NCBI GenBank assembly: GCA_964344175.1
Contig: CAYFMI010000029.1
Coordinates: forward strand, 1 to 45,696
Length of the DNA: 45,696 bases
From: NIOZ-UU35 sp964344175
GTDB taxonomy: Bacteria > Chloroflexota > Anaerolineae > Anaerolineales > UBA11858
Reading direction: 5' to 3'
Shown here in pieces: positions 24,388-32,662 of the stretch (position 1 is its first letter; each line of letters starts with the position of its first letter). The position numbers and the translations under genes were made by a program. The notes beneath the pieces were generated by a model. The model did no database searches. It was not told the origin of the DNA and saw only the letters and a list, made by a program, of their open reading frames with translations.

Positions 24388-25149
24388 TTACCGGAACAAA
24401 TCTTCATCTTTAGGGCGCAGCAATTCGCGCATGCTGCCCTCCCGCAAGGAGTAGGGAAAGCCGCTCACATGCACTACCGGAGTGCCCTCGGCAGCCTGTC
24501 CCATCATCAGGGATGCGGCTGCGGCTAACTCGTCGGCAACGCCAACTACTGTGATCTCCAGGGTGCGTTTGAACAAATCGGGGCGGCCGCGCAGATCTTC
24601 GACACCGGGGATACCGGATAACCCAATCGTTATCCCTTGCGTACCCAATCGCCAGGCACGCCCGTGCGAGTCGATGACCAAGACGCCAATCTGAACTCCC
24701 GTGGCCGCATTTAGTTTTTTTCGCAACCCCGCCGCAGAGGCCGATGGATTTTCGGGCAGCAGTAGAACCGCTTCCTTTGAATCCGCGCCTTGCACATTCG
24801 AGTGATCGATCCCGGCGTTGGCGCAGATAAAGCCCAAATTATGCTCAACGACGATCAAACCCGGACGCGCGCGGACGACGGCGCGGCTTTCTTGCAAAAT
24901 CAACTCCACGACCCGGGCGTCCTTGTTTGTCTCGGCAGCCAGACGGAGCGCGTTTTGCGAGGGTGCTACTGTCGATAAGTCAACAATGCGGCCTTCGGCC
25001 TTCGAAACAATTTTTTGCGCCAGCACCAATACGTCCCCATCGGCCATTTCTAAACCGGCGCGCCGCAACGCGGCGAGGATAATTTCGGCCAAATCATCGC
25101 CGGGCCGTATTAGGGGAATGCCGGGTAACGGGGTGAGGGTTAGTTGCAT
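24388..25149 (-). CDS. cofE: CofE, F420-0:gamma-glutamyl ligase
   Basis: A 253-residue CofE enzyme that adds gamma-linked glutamates to F420-0 with GTP. Recognisable segments are LPGIPLIRPGDDLAEII at the start, VLAQKIVSKAEGRIVDL with the metal/GTP region, GFICANAGIDHSNV, and DSHGRAWRLGTQGITIGLSG. Length equals archaeal CofE, so the C-terminal FMN domain of actinobacterial FbiB is absent; that domain is the separate gene at 23386. ATG at 25149. Gene order npdG-cofE-PPOX-nitroreductase-cofD-cofC makes a compact F420 operon. Confidence 0.95.
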   Translation of the reverse strand: MQLTLTPLPGIPLIRPGDDLAEIILAALRRAGLEMADGDVLVLAQKIVSKAEGRIVDLSTVAPSQNALRLAAETNKDARVVELILQESRAVVRARPGLIVVEHNLGFICANAGIDHSNVQGADSKEAVLLLPENPSASAAGLRKKLNAATGVQIGVLVIDSHGRAWRLGTQGITIGLSGIPGVEDLRGRPDLFKRTLEITVVGVADELAAAASLMMGQAAEGTPVVHVSGFPYSLREGSMRELLRPKDEDLFR

Positions 25150-25191
25150 AAGTCAAATGGGGCAGAGGATAGATCAACAAAACGAAATCGC

Positions 25192-25851
25192 CTAATCCAA
25201 ACCGGTGATTCCAATGCTGGCCGTCTTGACCTTGTAGTATTTGTTCATGCTAATCAAGAGCGCTGTCAGACCTTCTACGGTGAGGGCGTTTGCCAATGTG
25301 CCGGCGTAAATGGCTTTCATTCCGGCGGATTCGGTGAGGGCCATCACCTGTTCGGCAGCTTCAATATCATCAGCACAGACCATTACATCGGTGGGGATCT
25401 TGCCGCCAAGATTTTTCCGGAGGGTATGGGCGGGCACATTTTGGTAGGCAGCCACCACCCGGACACCCTCCCCCAGAGTACGTTGAGCCAGCTCCGCCGC
25501 CGCGGGAGCCTCCGGCGGTTTGGGATCGCGAAAATTCACCCGCGCCGTTGCATCCACCAGGATCTTCCCTTGCAAGGCATCTTTGAGACTTGCGACCGCC
25601 GGTTGATGGGCTGTCGCCACCACCGTCAACACACTGATCTGGGCGGCGCGGGCGGCATCTTCATTTTGCATACCAACAATGGTGCTAATTTCTAGGGCCT
25701 CATTCAATTCTGCTGCGACGCGTTCGGCCTTCTCCGCCTGACGCGAACCAATGATAATTTTGTACCCGGCGTGCGCCCAGCGCATTGCCAGGCCAGGCCC
25801 CTCTTTGCCGGTGCCGCCGAGAACGGCAATTACAGGTTTTGATGATGTCAT
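25192..25851 (-). CDS. npdG: NADPH-dependent F420 reductase
   Basis: About 219 residues with an N-terminal NADP-binding fold: VIAVLGGTGKEGPGLAMRWAHAGYKIIIGSR. The family (Fno/NpdG) passes hydride between NADP(H) and F420(H2), linking the two pools. Other matching parts are QISVLTVVATAHQPAVASL and VVAAYQNVPAHTL. Start at 25851 is supported by GGAGAACTT; the frame extends 16 codons further upstream without a site. It lies 42 bp upstream of cofE and is probably the first gene of the F420 operon, or follows ssnA in a longer transcript. Confidence 0.93.
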   Translation of the reverse strand: MTSSKPVIAVLGGTGKEGPGLAMRWAHAGYKIIIGSRQAEKAERVAAELNEALEISTIVGMQNEDAARAAQISVLTVVATAHQPAVASLKDALQGKILVDATARVNFRDPKPPEAPAAAELAQRTLGEGVRVVAAYQNVPAHTLRKNLGGKIPTDVMVCADDIEAAEQVMALTESAGMKAIYAGTLANALTVEGLTALLISMNKYYKVKTASIGITGLD

Positions 25852-25937
25852 AAGTTCTCCATTTTTGGTTTCAAGTAGAAGGTTGAAGATGCTGTACACA
25901 ACAAATTTCCATCCTTCAACTTGCCAACTTTCAAACG

Positions 25938-27281
25938 TTAATACGTTCCTGCATAACCTTCATAGCGCTTCCACACATCGGGGGCAATTGCCCGCGCTTC
26001 GGCGGCGATAGCTTCTTCGTCTAAGGTCAATAATTGACGGTCTAACATCAAGACCTGGCCTTGAACGATAGTGGTCGTAACCATACTCTCATTGAAGCCA
26101 AAGATGATCTGCCAGGGAAGATTGCCCGCCGTCATGGGAGTGTGAGGATGATAATCGACCAGGATGATGTCGGCATAGGCGCCAGGAGTCAAAACGCCCA
26201 GCGGCGCATCACTGAAGAAGCGCCCGGCCAGCGCAGCATTGTTATAGATGCCCATCTGGGCAATATCCATCCCATTCATGCGGCGCGGGTCACGATGGAT
26301 AACTTTATGCAGCAAATACGCCGTTTTCCACTCGTCCCACATCGTTGATGAGAAGCCATCTGTCCCCAAACAAACCGGCACACCCATGCGCAGCAACGAC
26401 TCTACCTGCGCCGCTCCGACGCCATTGTTCATGTTCGAGCGCGCCTGATGCGATACCCAGGTTTCGGTTTCGGCCAGCAACGCGGCCTCGCGCCCATCAA
26501 TGTGGATCGCGTGTGCCACGATAGAATCGGGGCCCAGGATGCCGAACTTGTGGAGACGATCAATCACGCGGGTGCCATATTTTTGCAGACTGTCGTACTC
26601 ATCGGCTTCATGTTCGGCTACGTGGATGTGGAATCCCGTGCCCGAGGGAACGGCAGCGCGGCATTGCTCAAGGGTGGCATCCGACAAGGTGAGCGCGGCG
26701 TGCATCCCAAAGGTGGCGCGCAGGCGATTATGGCCCTGCATTTGCTTGATAAAGCGGACATTTTCGGCGATGCCGGCTTGTGCGCCTTCTTCCCCATTAC
26801 GGTCGGTGACTTCGTAGCACAACACCGCCCGCAGGCCTGAGGCATCCACCGCATCGGCGATCACATCCAATGAACCATCAATGAAGTTGGGCGAAGCATG
26901 ATGATCGATCAGCGTGGTCGTACCATGTTTTATGGCATCCACCAGCATGACCAATGCCGAGTATCGCACCGCCTGCTCGTCCAGGGCCATATCCAGCGGC
27001 CACCATAATTTCGCCAGAATATCCGGGAAATCTCTGGGGGCCGGTCCCGGAATCGCCATCCCGCGCGCATATGCGCCGTAGAAGTGGGTATGGGCGCAAA
27101 TATTGCCCGGCATCACATATTGCCCATCGGCGTCGAGACGCTCCACATCGGGGTACTGAGCTTCCAACGCTTTTTGCGGGCCAATCTCAACGATTTTCCC
27201 ATCTGCAATAAAAACAGCCTGACCCTCTAGGATCTGGTTTTCAGTTTCCCAGGTGATAAGTTTTCCGTTGATAATCAGCAT
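25938..27281 (-). CDS. ssnA: SsnA-type amidohydrolase (selenium-dependent Mo hydroxylase-associated)
   Basis: A 447-residue metal-dependent amidohydrolase of the TrzN/guanine-deaminase branch. The metal site HTH is at 64-66; DHHASP (126-131), a WWPLDMALDE segment and ARSNMNN are shared, as I recall, with E. coli SsnA. SsnA is regularly encoded with selenium-dependent molybdenum hydroxylases and is thought to act on a nitrogen heterocycle, though its reaction is not established. The later conserved His (HIHVAEHEAD), His (VAHAIHIDG) and Asp (LGTDGFSS) are present, so it should be active. GGAG sits well before the ATG. It is placed between the hydroxylase set C/phosphatase genes and the F420 genes, and with tRNA-Sec in this window it points to selenium metabolism. 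A chlorohydrolase or cytosine-deaminase-like enzyme is the alternative. Confidence 0.85.
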   Translation of the reverse strand: MLIINGKLITWETENQILEGQAVFIADGKIVEIGPQKALEAQYPDVERLDADGQYVMPGNICAHTHFYGAYARGMAIPGPAPRDFPDILAKLWWPLDMALDEQAVRYSALVMLVDAIKHGTTTLIDHHASPNFIDGSLDVIADAVDASGLRAVLCYEVTDRNGEEGAQAGIAENVRFIKQMQGHNRLRATFGMHAALTLSDATLEQCRAAVPSGTGFHIHVAEHEADEYDSLQKYGTRVIDRLHKFGILGPDSIVAHAIHIDGREAALLAETETWVSHQARSNMNNGVGAAQVESLLRMGVPVCLGTDGFSSTMWDEWKTAYLLHKVIHRDPRRMNGMDIAQMGIYNNAALAGRFFSDAPLGVLTPGAYADIILVDYHPHTPMTAGNLPWQIIFGFNESMVTTTIVQGQVLMLDRQLLTLDEEAIAAEARAIAPDVWKRYEGYAGTY

Positions 27282-27344
27282 ATGTCACTCCATTAATCAC
27301 CACTAAGCACACAGATACCCCAAAATGCTTTGCGATTACGTGTC

Positions 27345-27842
27345 TTAGTGATCGGTCAACACAAAATTTTCCTGTTGCAGGTTTTCCAAAGCTTCGGGGA
27401 TATAACCGCGCACCCACCGGATCGCCTCTTCGCCGTCTATATTTAAAAGGCGCTTTCCTAAACAGGCTAAAAATATACCTGTGCGGCCAATCCCGGCCAT
27501 GCAATGCACGGCCACATTGCGTCCAGCGCGCAAGTGCACTTCAACAGCTTCTAACGCCTGGGTGAGTTTTTCAACGTCATCCGGGGGATGATAATCGCGG
27601 ATCGGGACGGTAATTGCCTCCAACCCCGATTGTCGATAGAACTCCGGCAAATCTCGCCGGGCGCGCACCAGATATTCCTGCGGCTCGGTCAGGACAAGCA
27701 CGGCCTTTACCTCGCTTTGTTGATACGTTGTCCAGACAATGCCGACCGGATCGTAGTCGCTAAATGGCATCACCGACCGTAGTATCTTCCCCGGCAAACC
27801 TAGCGAGATTTCCGTCGTCAAGAACGATTCTTTAAGAGTCAT
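27345..27842 (-). CDS. Dual-specificity/tyrosine phosphatase-like protein
   Basis: A 165-residue cysteine-dependent phosphatase. The P-loop HCMAGIGRTG has catalytic Cys114 and Arg120, and Asp83 in IRDYHPPDD is the likely general acid. The fold matches small dual-specificity phosphatases. Substrates in this family include phosphoproteins, phosphoinositides and RNA 5' ends. The ATG overlaps the stop of the set C Mo gene (ATGA), so it is made with that enzyme. This is an unexpected partner for a molybdenum hydroxylase and might control it or act on a phosphorylated metabolite. No kinase is visible nearby. Confidence 0.85.
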   Translation of the reverse strand: MTLKESFLTTEISLGLPGKILRSVMPFSDYDPVGIVWTTYQQSEVKAVLVLTEPQEYLVRARRDLPEFYRQSGLEAITVPIRDYHPPDDVEKLTQALEAVEVHLRAGRNVAVHCMAGIGRTGIFLACLGKRLLNIDGEEAIRWVRGYIPEALENLQQENFVLTDH

Positions 27843-30628
27843 GACACCATTTTCTGGTAGTGGCCCAATTCCTTGACAATATATTCTTGATCGACAGGCA
27901 AACAGTCAATGCGCACGCCCACCGCATTGTAGATGGCATTGGCAATCGCCGGTATGGTAGGAATGCTGACAATTTCGCCTACGCCCTTCGCCCCATAGGG
28001 GCCATCGGCTGCCGGATGTTCAACAACAAACGAAATGATCTCCGGGGTCTGGGCAATATTGGGCATCCGATAACGCGCCAGTCGATCGGTAAAGGGGATC
28101 CCGGCTTCGACGATAAAGTTTTCCGTTAGAGCATGTCCCACGCCCATGACCACCCCGCCCTCAATCTGGCCTTGTAGTCCCAGGGGATTAATGACTTTGC
28201 CAATATCGTTGGCAACGATGGCACGCAGTACATCTACCTCGCCGGTGCGTTTGTTGACCTGCGCTTCCACAGCTTGAGCAGCAAACGAGAAGGCGAAGTG
28301 CATATCGCCGCCCTCGCCGAGGGGCTGGGTATCGGGCGCCCAATATTCATACATGGCGCGCGGTTCCCGGCCTTCGGCATGCATCAGATCAACCACTTCG
28401 CCCAGCGGAATTTTGTGCCCATTGACCTGCACCAACCCCTCCTCAAAGCGGATCTGATCGGGCGGCTGGTCATACTTCTCTGCCAGGGTGGTGGTCATGG
28501 CCTGGCGCAAGGTCTGCGCAGCATGGCGGGCAGCATTGCCGGTGACATAGGTCTGCCGTGAGGCAGTCGTAGGGCCGCCGTCGGGGGTGAGATCGGTATC
28601 CATTACCAGCACATTGACGCGCCGGGCGGGAACGGTAAATTCCTCGGCGACGATCATTTGCAATACCGTCACCAGGCCCTGTCCTAACTCTGCGGATGCG
28701 GTGCGCACTTCGAGATTGCCATCGGCATATAGCTCAACCTCAGCGCCCGCTTTGTCGGGTGCGCCGCCGCCTAACCCGGTATTTTTGTAGGCTACAGCAA
28801 AACCCCAGGCGCGCGCCAGATGCGGGGCCGGTGGAGCAGGGTGCGGCTCAAAAGGAGATAGATACCCCTCCGATTGCGCCAGCGCGCGCAGTTCCGCGTC
28901 CACTTTATCGATGCACTCAAGCAGCCCTACGCTTTCGCGCAGCAATTGCCCGGTGTTGGTAGTGCTGCCCACCCGTAAGGCGTTTTTACGGCGTATTTCC
29001 ACCGGATCCATATCCAGCGCTTCGGCGATGCGATCCATCAGATTTTCTATGGCAAACTGCCCTTGCAAGGCCCCAAAACCCCGGAACGCGCCCGAAGGCG
29101 GATTATTGGTGTACATGGCATAGCAATCGGCGCGCATATAGGGGACATCGTACGGCCCGGAGGAATGGGTGGTAGCCCGCCCCATGACTTTCTCGCCCAG
29201 GGAGGCATAGGCCCCGGTATCGCCGTACAACTCGGTCTCTACCGCCAACAAAGTGCCATCTTGCTGAACTCCGGCCTTAACGTGAATTTGGGTAGCGTGA
29301 CGCTTCGGATGAACCATCAGGCTTTCGTGGCGGTCGAAGAGCAGCTTTACCGGGCGGCCAGTGGCGTGCGCCAACAGAGCAGCATGAATTTGCCCGGCAA
29401 TATCTTCTTTACCACCGAAGCCCCCACCCATCAGCTGTCCGCGCACCCGAACGCGCTCATCCGGCCAACCCAGGGCGCGCGCCACCTGATTGCGGTCGGC
29501 GTAGGGGATCTGTGATCCAACATAGATTTCCATGCGGCCATTTTCGAGCGGGCGGGCGATGCTGCATTCTGGCTCTAAAAAGGCATGGTCGGTTGTTTGG
29601 GTATAAAAAGTATGCTCAAAGTGATGATCGGCTTTTGCGAAACCTTCGGCGAGATCGCCCTTGCGTACCTTGATATGTTTGAGCAGATTGCCATTTTCGT
29701 GCAAACGCGGTGCGTCTTCGTGGCGCGCCCGCACCGGGTTGTCAACCACTTCTTGGGCTTCGTATTCGACTTCGATCAAGGACAAAGCCTCGGTCGCAAT
29801 CGCGGGCGACTCGGCAGCCACAATAGCCACGGCATCACCAACATAACGCACCCGCTCCCCAACCCCGACTAACGAAGGCCAGTCGGCGATGACAATGCCA
29901 TGATTGCGCTCGCCGGGAATATCCTCCACTGTCAAAACGGCAACCACCCCAGAGAGAGTCCGGGCGGCTTCCACATTCAAGCGGCGCACAATGGCATGGG
30001 GAACACCGGCGCGCTTCACGCGTCCAATCAGCATGCCGTCAAAGACCAAATCATCACTGTATAATGCCTCGCCAGTGGCCTTCTCGATGGCATCGGGCCG
30101 GGCATTGACATCCCCCACGATCTGCAAGGGTTTAGAAGAGAACGCAACGGTTGGCGACTTGACCGGCTCGCCGGTGCGCAAGGCCTCAGCCGCAGCGAGA
30201 ATGGCGTTTTCGATGGACGGATAACCGCCGCAGCGACAGAGGGTATCTTTGAGCGCCTTGCGGATGTCGGGCACGGTTGGGGCGGGATTTTGCTCGATCA
30301 GCGCTTTGGCGGTCATAATTTGCCCCGGTGTGCAAAAGCCGCATTGAATGGCGCCGTGCAGCACGAAGGCTTCTTGCAGGGGGTGTAATTTTTCGCCGCC
30401 ACTCAACCCTTCGATGGTGACGACCTCTTTCCCCTGCGCACGCGCGGCCGGGTAGGTGCAAGACACCACCGGATCGCCGTCCACAAGGACGGTGCAGGCG
30501 CCGCATTCGGCTTCTGAGCAGCCGATTTTTGTGCCCGTCAGGCCGAGACGCTGACGCAGCAGATCGGCCAGGGTCTCCCCAGGAAGGGGATTGATTTTCA
30601 TTGATTTTCCATTTACCAGTAAATTCAT
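27839..30628 (-). CDS. Molybdenum hydroxylase, [2Fe-2S]-Mo fusion, intact (set C)
   Basis: A 929-residue xanthine-dehydrogenase-family enzyme with Fe-S and Mo parts in one chain. The plant-type cluster has Cys37, Cys42, Cys45 (GCSEAECGACTV) and Cys57; the helical cluster has Cys96, Cys99, Cys131 and Cys133. Then come the hammerhead (~170-285) and Mo domains with GGGFGGKED, SGAFRGFGALQG and GAKGVGE with the catalytic glutamate. This Fe-S-Mo order without FAD resembles the selenium-dependent xanthine dehydrogenase group (XdhD-like), which fits the adjacent ssnA. It partners the FAD subunit whose stop lies 1 bp upstream. Start ATG 30628 follows GGGGAACTGAG. Substrate could be xanthine or another N-heterocycle; selenium use cannot be seen in sequence. 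Confidence 0.93.
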   Translation of the reverse strand: MNLLVNGKSMKINPLPGETLADLLRQRLGLTGTKIGCSEAECGACTVLVDGDPVVSCTYPAARAQGKEVVTIEGLSGGEKLHPLQEAFVLHGAIQCGFCTPGQIMTAKALIEQNPAPTVPDIRKALKDTLCRCGGYPSIENAILAAAEALRTGEPVKSPTVAFSSKPLQIVGDVNARPDAIEKATGEALYSDDLVFDGMLIGRVKRAGVPHAIVRRLNVEAARTLSGVVAVLTVEDIPGERNHGIVIADWPSLVGVGERVRYVGDAVAIVAAESPAIATEALSLIEVEYEAQEVVDNPVRARHEDAPRLHENGNLLKHIKVRKGDLAEGFAKADHHFEHTFYTQTTDHAFLEPECSIARPLENGRMEIYVGSQIPYADRNQVARALGWPDERVRVRGQLMGGGFGGKEDIAGQIHAALLAHATGRPVKLLFDRHESLMVHPKRHATQIHVKAGVQQDGTLLAVETELYGDTGAYASLGEKVMGRATTHSSGPYDVPYMRADCYAMYTNNPPSGAFRGFGALQGQFAIENLMDRIAEALDMDPVEIRRKNALRVGSTTNTGQLLRESVGLLECIDKVDAELRALAQSEGYLSPFEPHPAPPAPHLARAWGFAVAYKNTGLGGGAPDKAGAEVELYADGNLEVRTASAELGQGLVTVLQMIVAEEFTVPARRVNVLVMDTDLTPDGGPTTASRQTYVTGNAARHAAQTLRQAMTTTLAEKYDQPPDQIRFEEGLVQVNGHKIPLGEVVDLMHAEGREPRAMYEYWAPDTQPLGEGGDMHFAFSFAAQAVEAQVNKRTGEVDVLRAIVANDIGKVINPLGLQGQIEGGVVMGVGHALTENFIVEAGIPFTDRLARYRMPNIAQTPEIISFVVEHPAADGPYGAKGVGEIVSIPTIPAIANAIYNAVGVRIDCLPVDQEYIVKELGHYQKMVS

Positions 30629-30629
30629 C

Positions 30630-31514
30630 TCAGTTCCCCTTCGCACTGGCTGCTTGCCAGGCCATTGTTAATGTTTCTTCTAATAAAACGGCAGCCATAT
30701 GATGCCGATATTCTTGCGTGGCACGGTGGCGGCTGGTGCGGAATTGGGCTTCTTCGGTTACGACTTGGGCGGCGCGGGCAATTGCCGAGTGACTGAAGAC
30801 TTCGCCCCGAAGCGCATTTTCGGCCTTTCTCAGTCGCCGCGGCACTGGGCCAGATGGGCCTATGGCAATGCGCACATCGGCGATGGTATCGCCTGTTTTT
30901 TCGAGCCAGACTGCCGTGTTGAGGATGGCAATGGCGACGCCCTGCGGGCGCATAATGCGCTTGAAGGCCGAAGCTTGCCCCGCGCCTCGCAAGGGTAGAT
31001 AGAACCCCACCAGGAGTTCGGCGCGCGGCTCCAGGCTGGATTGGCCCGGCCCGGCAAAGAGTGTCTCCAACGGGACGCGGCGACGCCCTTCCAACCCGGC
31101 CACTTCGGCTTGTGCATCCAAGGCCGTTAACGCGATGGTTCCATCGGCGGCAGGAAGGGCATGCCCAACATTGCCGCCCAGGGTGGCGGTGTTGCGCACC
31201 TGCGGACCGCCAATCAAACCACAGGCGGTTGCTAAGGCCTGTGCGTGTTCGACGACCGGGGGAGCATAAGTTATCTTTGCGTGAGGCAGGGCAGCGCCGA
31301 TGTAGAGTTCCCCCTCTCGAATTTCTAGCGCCGTCATTTCTTCTATTCCGGTGACATCCACAAGGGTGTGGACGGGAGCCTGATGGCCCTGCTGTAAATC
31401 GAGCAGCAGGTCAGTGCCTCCAGCGATCAGGAGCGCCTCCCCCGGAGCGGAAGACAACGCCTGTAACGCATTTTGGACATTTTTAGCTATGTGATACGTT
31501 TTCCAAAGGTTCAT
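30630..31514 (-). CDS. Molybdenum hydroxylase FAD-binding subunit (set C)
   Basis: About 294 residues of the CoxM/XdhB family, accepting electrons from the Fe-S domains of its partner and passing them to NAD or another acceptor. FAD motifs are intact: LIAGGTDLLLDLQQG and VRNTATLGGNVGHALPAADG, followed by the C-terminal CODH FAD domain with IGPSGPVPRRLRKAE. The start MNLWKTYH at 31514 was preferred to an ATG 13 codons upstream because it matches family N-termini, although the ribosome-binding site is weak for both. It is the first gene of the set C operon and of the whole 25-kb minus-strand array. Confidence 0.9.
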   Translation of the reverse strand: MNLWKTYHIAKNVQNALQALSSAPGEALLIAGGTDLLLDLQQGHQAPVHTLVDVTGIEEMTALEIREGELYIGAALPHAKITYAPPVVEHAQALATACGLIGGPQVRNTATLGGNVGHALPAADGTIALTALDAQAEVAGLEGRRRVPLETLFAGPGQSSLEPRAELLVGFYLPLRGAGQASAFKRIMRPQGVAIAILNTAVWLEKTGDTIADVRIAIGPSGPVPRRLRKAENALRGEVFSHSAIARAAQVVTEEAQFRTSRHRATQEYRHHMAAVLLEETLTMAWQAASAKGN

Positions 31515-31586
31515 AGGATCGGCGACCAGAAAATTCGCAAAATCCGGCGGCACTTTTCGTTCAGGCCCTGGCTAAAGCCTGACGCC

Positions 31587-31608
31587 GTTGCAAATATATA
31601 TTTACAAC
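31587..31608. promoter_or_regulatory. 22-bp imperfect palindrome upstream of set C, possible operator
   Basis: GTTGCAAATA-TA-TATTTACAAC reads the same on both strands except for one base pair. It lies 73 bp upstream of the set C FAD gene, next to AT-rich sequence, where a regulator could bind. No regulator gene is in the window. Confidence 0.45.
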
Positions 31609-31628
31609 GACCGCCGATCCAATAATTG

Positions 31629-31690
31629 TAGGACTTACGCTCTTGCTCAAGGGAAGCCCCGTGAATATCTTTCATCGAACTGCGTAAGCT
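31629..31690. mobile_element. Degenerate MITE-like element, second copy
   Basis: Begins TAGGACTTACGC (31629-31640) and ends with CTTTCATCGAACTGCGTAAG (31669-31688), the exact inverse of 21675-21694 in the larger element. The long internal hairpin is missing, so this is a shortened or rearranged relative. Confidence 0.65.
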
Positions 31691-31774
31691 TTTATTTTGA
31701 GTATTTTAGCACGATTCTCAGGCATATCCAATGCTGTTGCGCGGGCAATCCTCCCCACAATCGAAAAATGGGCG

Positions 31775-31780
31775 TATAAT
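31775..31780 (+). promoter_or_regulatory. -10 element (GTATAAT) of the lipoprotein gene
   Basis: A perfect TATAAT stands 41 bp upstream of the lipoprotein start at 31821. No good -35 is seen. It lies inside the longer open frame that begins at 31731, which argues against that longer start. Confidence 0.45.
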
Positions 31781-31820
31781 CACCCCAAACCAATCACCCC
31801 GAAAAAATGTGGCCACCCCA

Positions 31821-32516
31821 ATGAGCATAAAAACTTCCCCCAAATACTCACTCTTAATCTGGATACTCCTCTTGGCGATCGGGTTATCTGCCTGCAACTT
31901 TAGCTTTGTTTCGCCAACGGCTACCCCCACCGAGACGCCGGTTCCCCCTACCTTCACCCCCATTCCACCAACGGCAACCTTCACCGAGACACCCACGCCG
32001 ACGCTAACCGCCTCACTCACGCCCAGCCTGACCCCCACGAACACACCCACCGCTACCCCCACCGAAACCCCAACGATCACGCCGCTGCCTCCGGGTTTCA
32101 TTCCAGAAGGCGCCATCAAAATCTACTTTGTACAGGTGAATACCGGCGGCATGATCGGCTGCGGCGACAGCCTGATTCCGTTATGGTCGGGGCATGTCCG
32201 CTCTGGCGATCTGGCAACCGACTTGACCATCGCCATGAACTCACTGTTTCGATCCGGGCAATACTACGGGGGTCTGTACAACGCCACGTATCCATCCAGC
32301 TTGCAGGTCACCGGCGTTGAATATGATTCGCGGCGGGTAGATCTGCGTATGGACGGCAGCTATGTCAAACCGGCCGATAGTTGCGATGCCAGCCGTTACC
32401 GCTCACAGGTTTGGGCAACCGCGCTGCAATTCGAAGAAATTGATGACTTCACCCCCTGGGTGCGCGGGGCTTTGCTCGGAGATTTGTTGGCCGTCTACTC
32501 CGATGGCGGGCCATAA
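31821..32516 (+). CDS. Lipoprotein with Thr/Pro-rich linker and GerMN-like domain
   Basis: A 231-residue exported protein. The signal peptide ends in a lipobox (LAIGLSAC, Cys near 24), so it should be attached to the membrane outside the cell. Residues ~30-90 are a low-complexity TPTxTP linker, a style common in Anaerolineae surface proteins. The C-terminal domain (IKIYFVQV, DLTIAMNSLF, GLYNATYPSSLQVTGVEYD) resembles the GerMN domain of spore-germination GerM and other envelope lipoproteins. Members of this domain family probably bind peptidoglycan or other envelope parts; no enzyme activity is known. The start was placed at 31821, just before the signal peptide and downstream of a TATAAT box. 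An open frame on the other strand here is a repeat-composition shadow. Confidence 0.85.
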   Translation: MSIKTSPKYSLLIWILLLAIGLSACNFSFVSPTATPTETPVPPTFTPIPPTATFTETPTPTLTASLTPSLTPTNTPTATPTETPTITPLPPGFIPEGAIKIYFVQVNTGGMIGCGDSLIPLWSGHVRSGDLATDLTIAMNSLFRSGQYYGGLYNATYPSSLQVTGVEYDSRRVDLRMDGSYVKPADSCDASRYRSQVWATALQFEEIDDFTPWVRGALLGDLLAVYSDGGP

Positions 32517-32662
32517 TCTAATCAGGATAATCACCAGTAGGGAAATAGCCTACGTCATCCTTTGACATCATGCCGAACTTGCTGTACAGGGGATACAGCA
32601 AGCTCAAATTAGCCACTCTTGGCAAAATTTCAACTGCATCTTTTTTGGAGGTAAACCCCATA

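Noticed and set aside
16257..30628. Selenocysteine (in-frame TGA) in the molybdenum hydroxylases
   Set aside because: The three Mo genes read through without internal stops. Selenium-dependent members of this family use labile selenium, so no Sec codon is expected.
31515..31730. Moco riboswitch upstream of set C
   Set aside because: I looked for the conserved multistem element before the Mo hydroxylase genes. Only a palindrome and a MITE remnant are visible here, and none before sets A or B.
31718..32119. Minus-strand frame encoding a Val/Gly repeat protein
   Set aside because: It is the reverse of the Thr/Pro-rich linker of the lipoprotein, a composition shadow.
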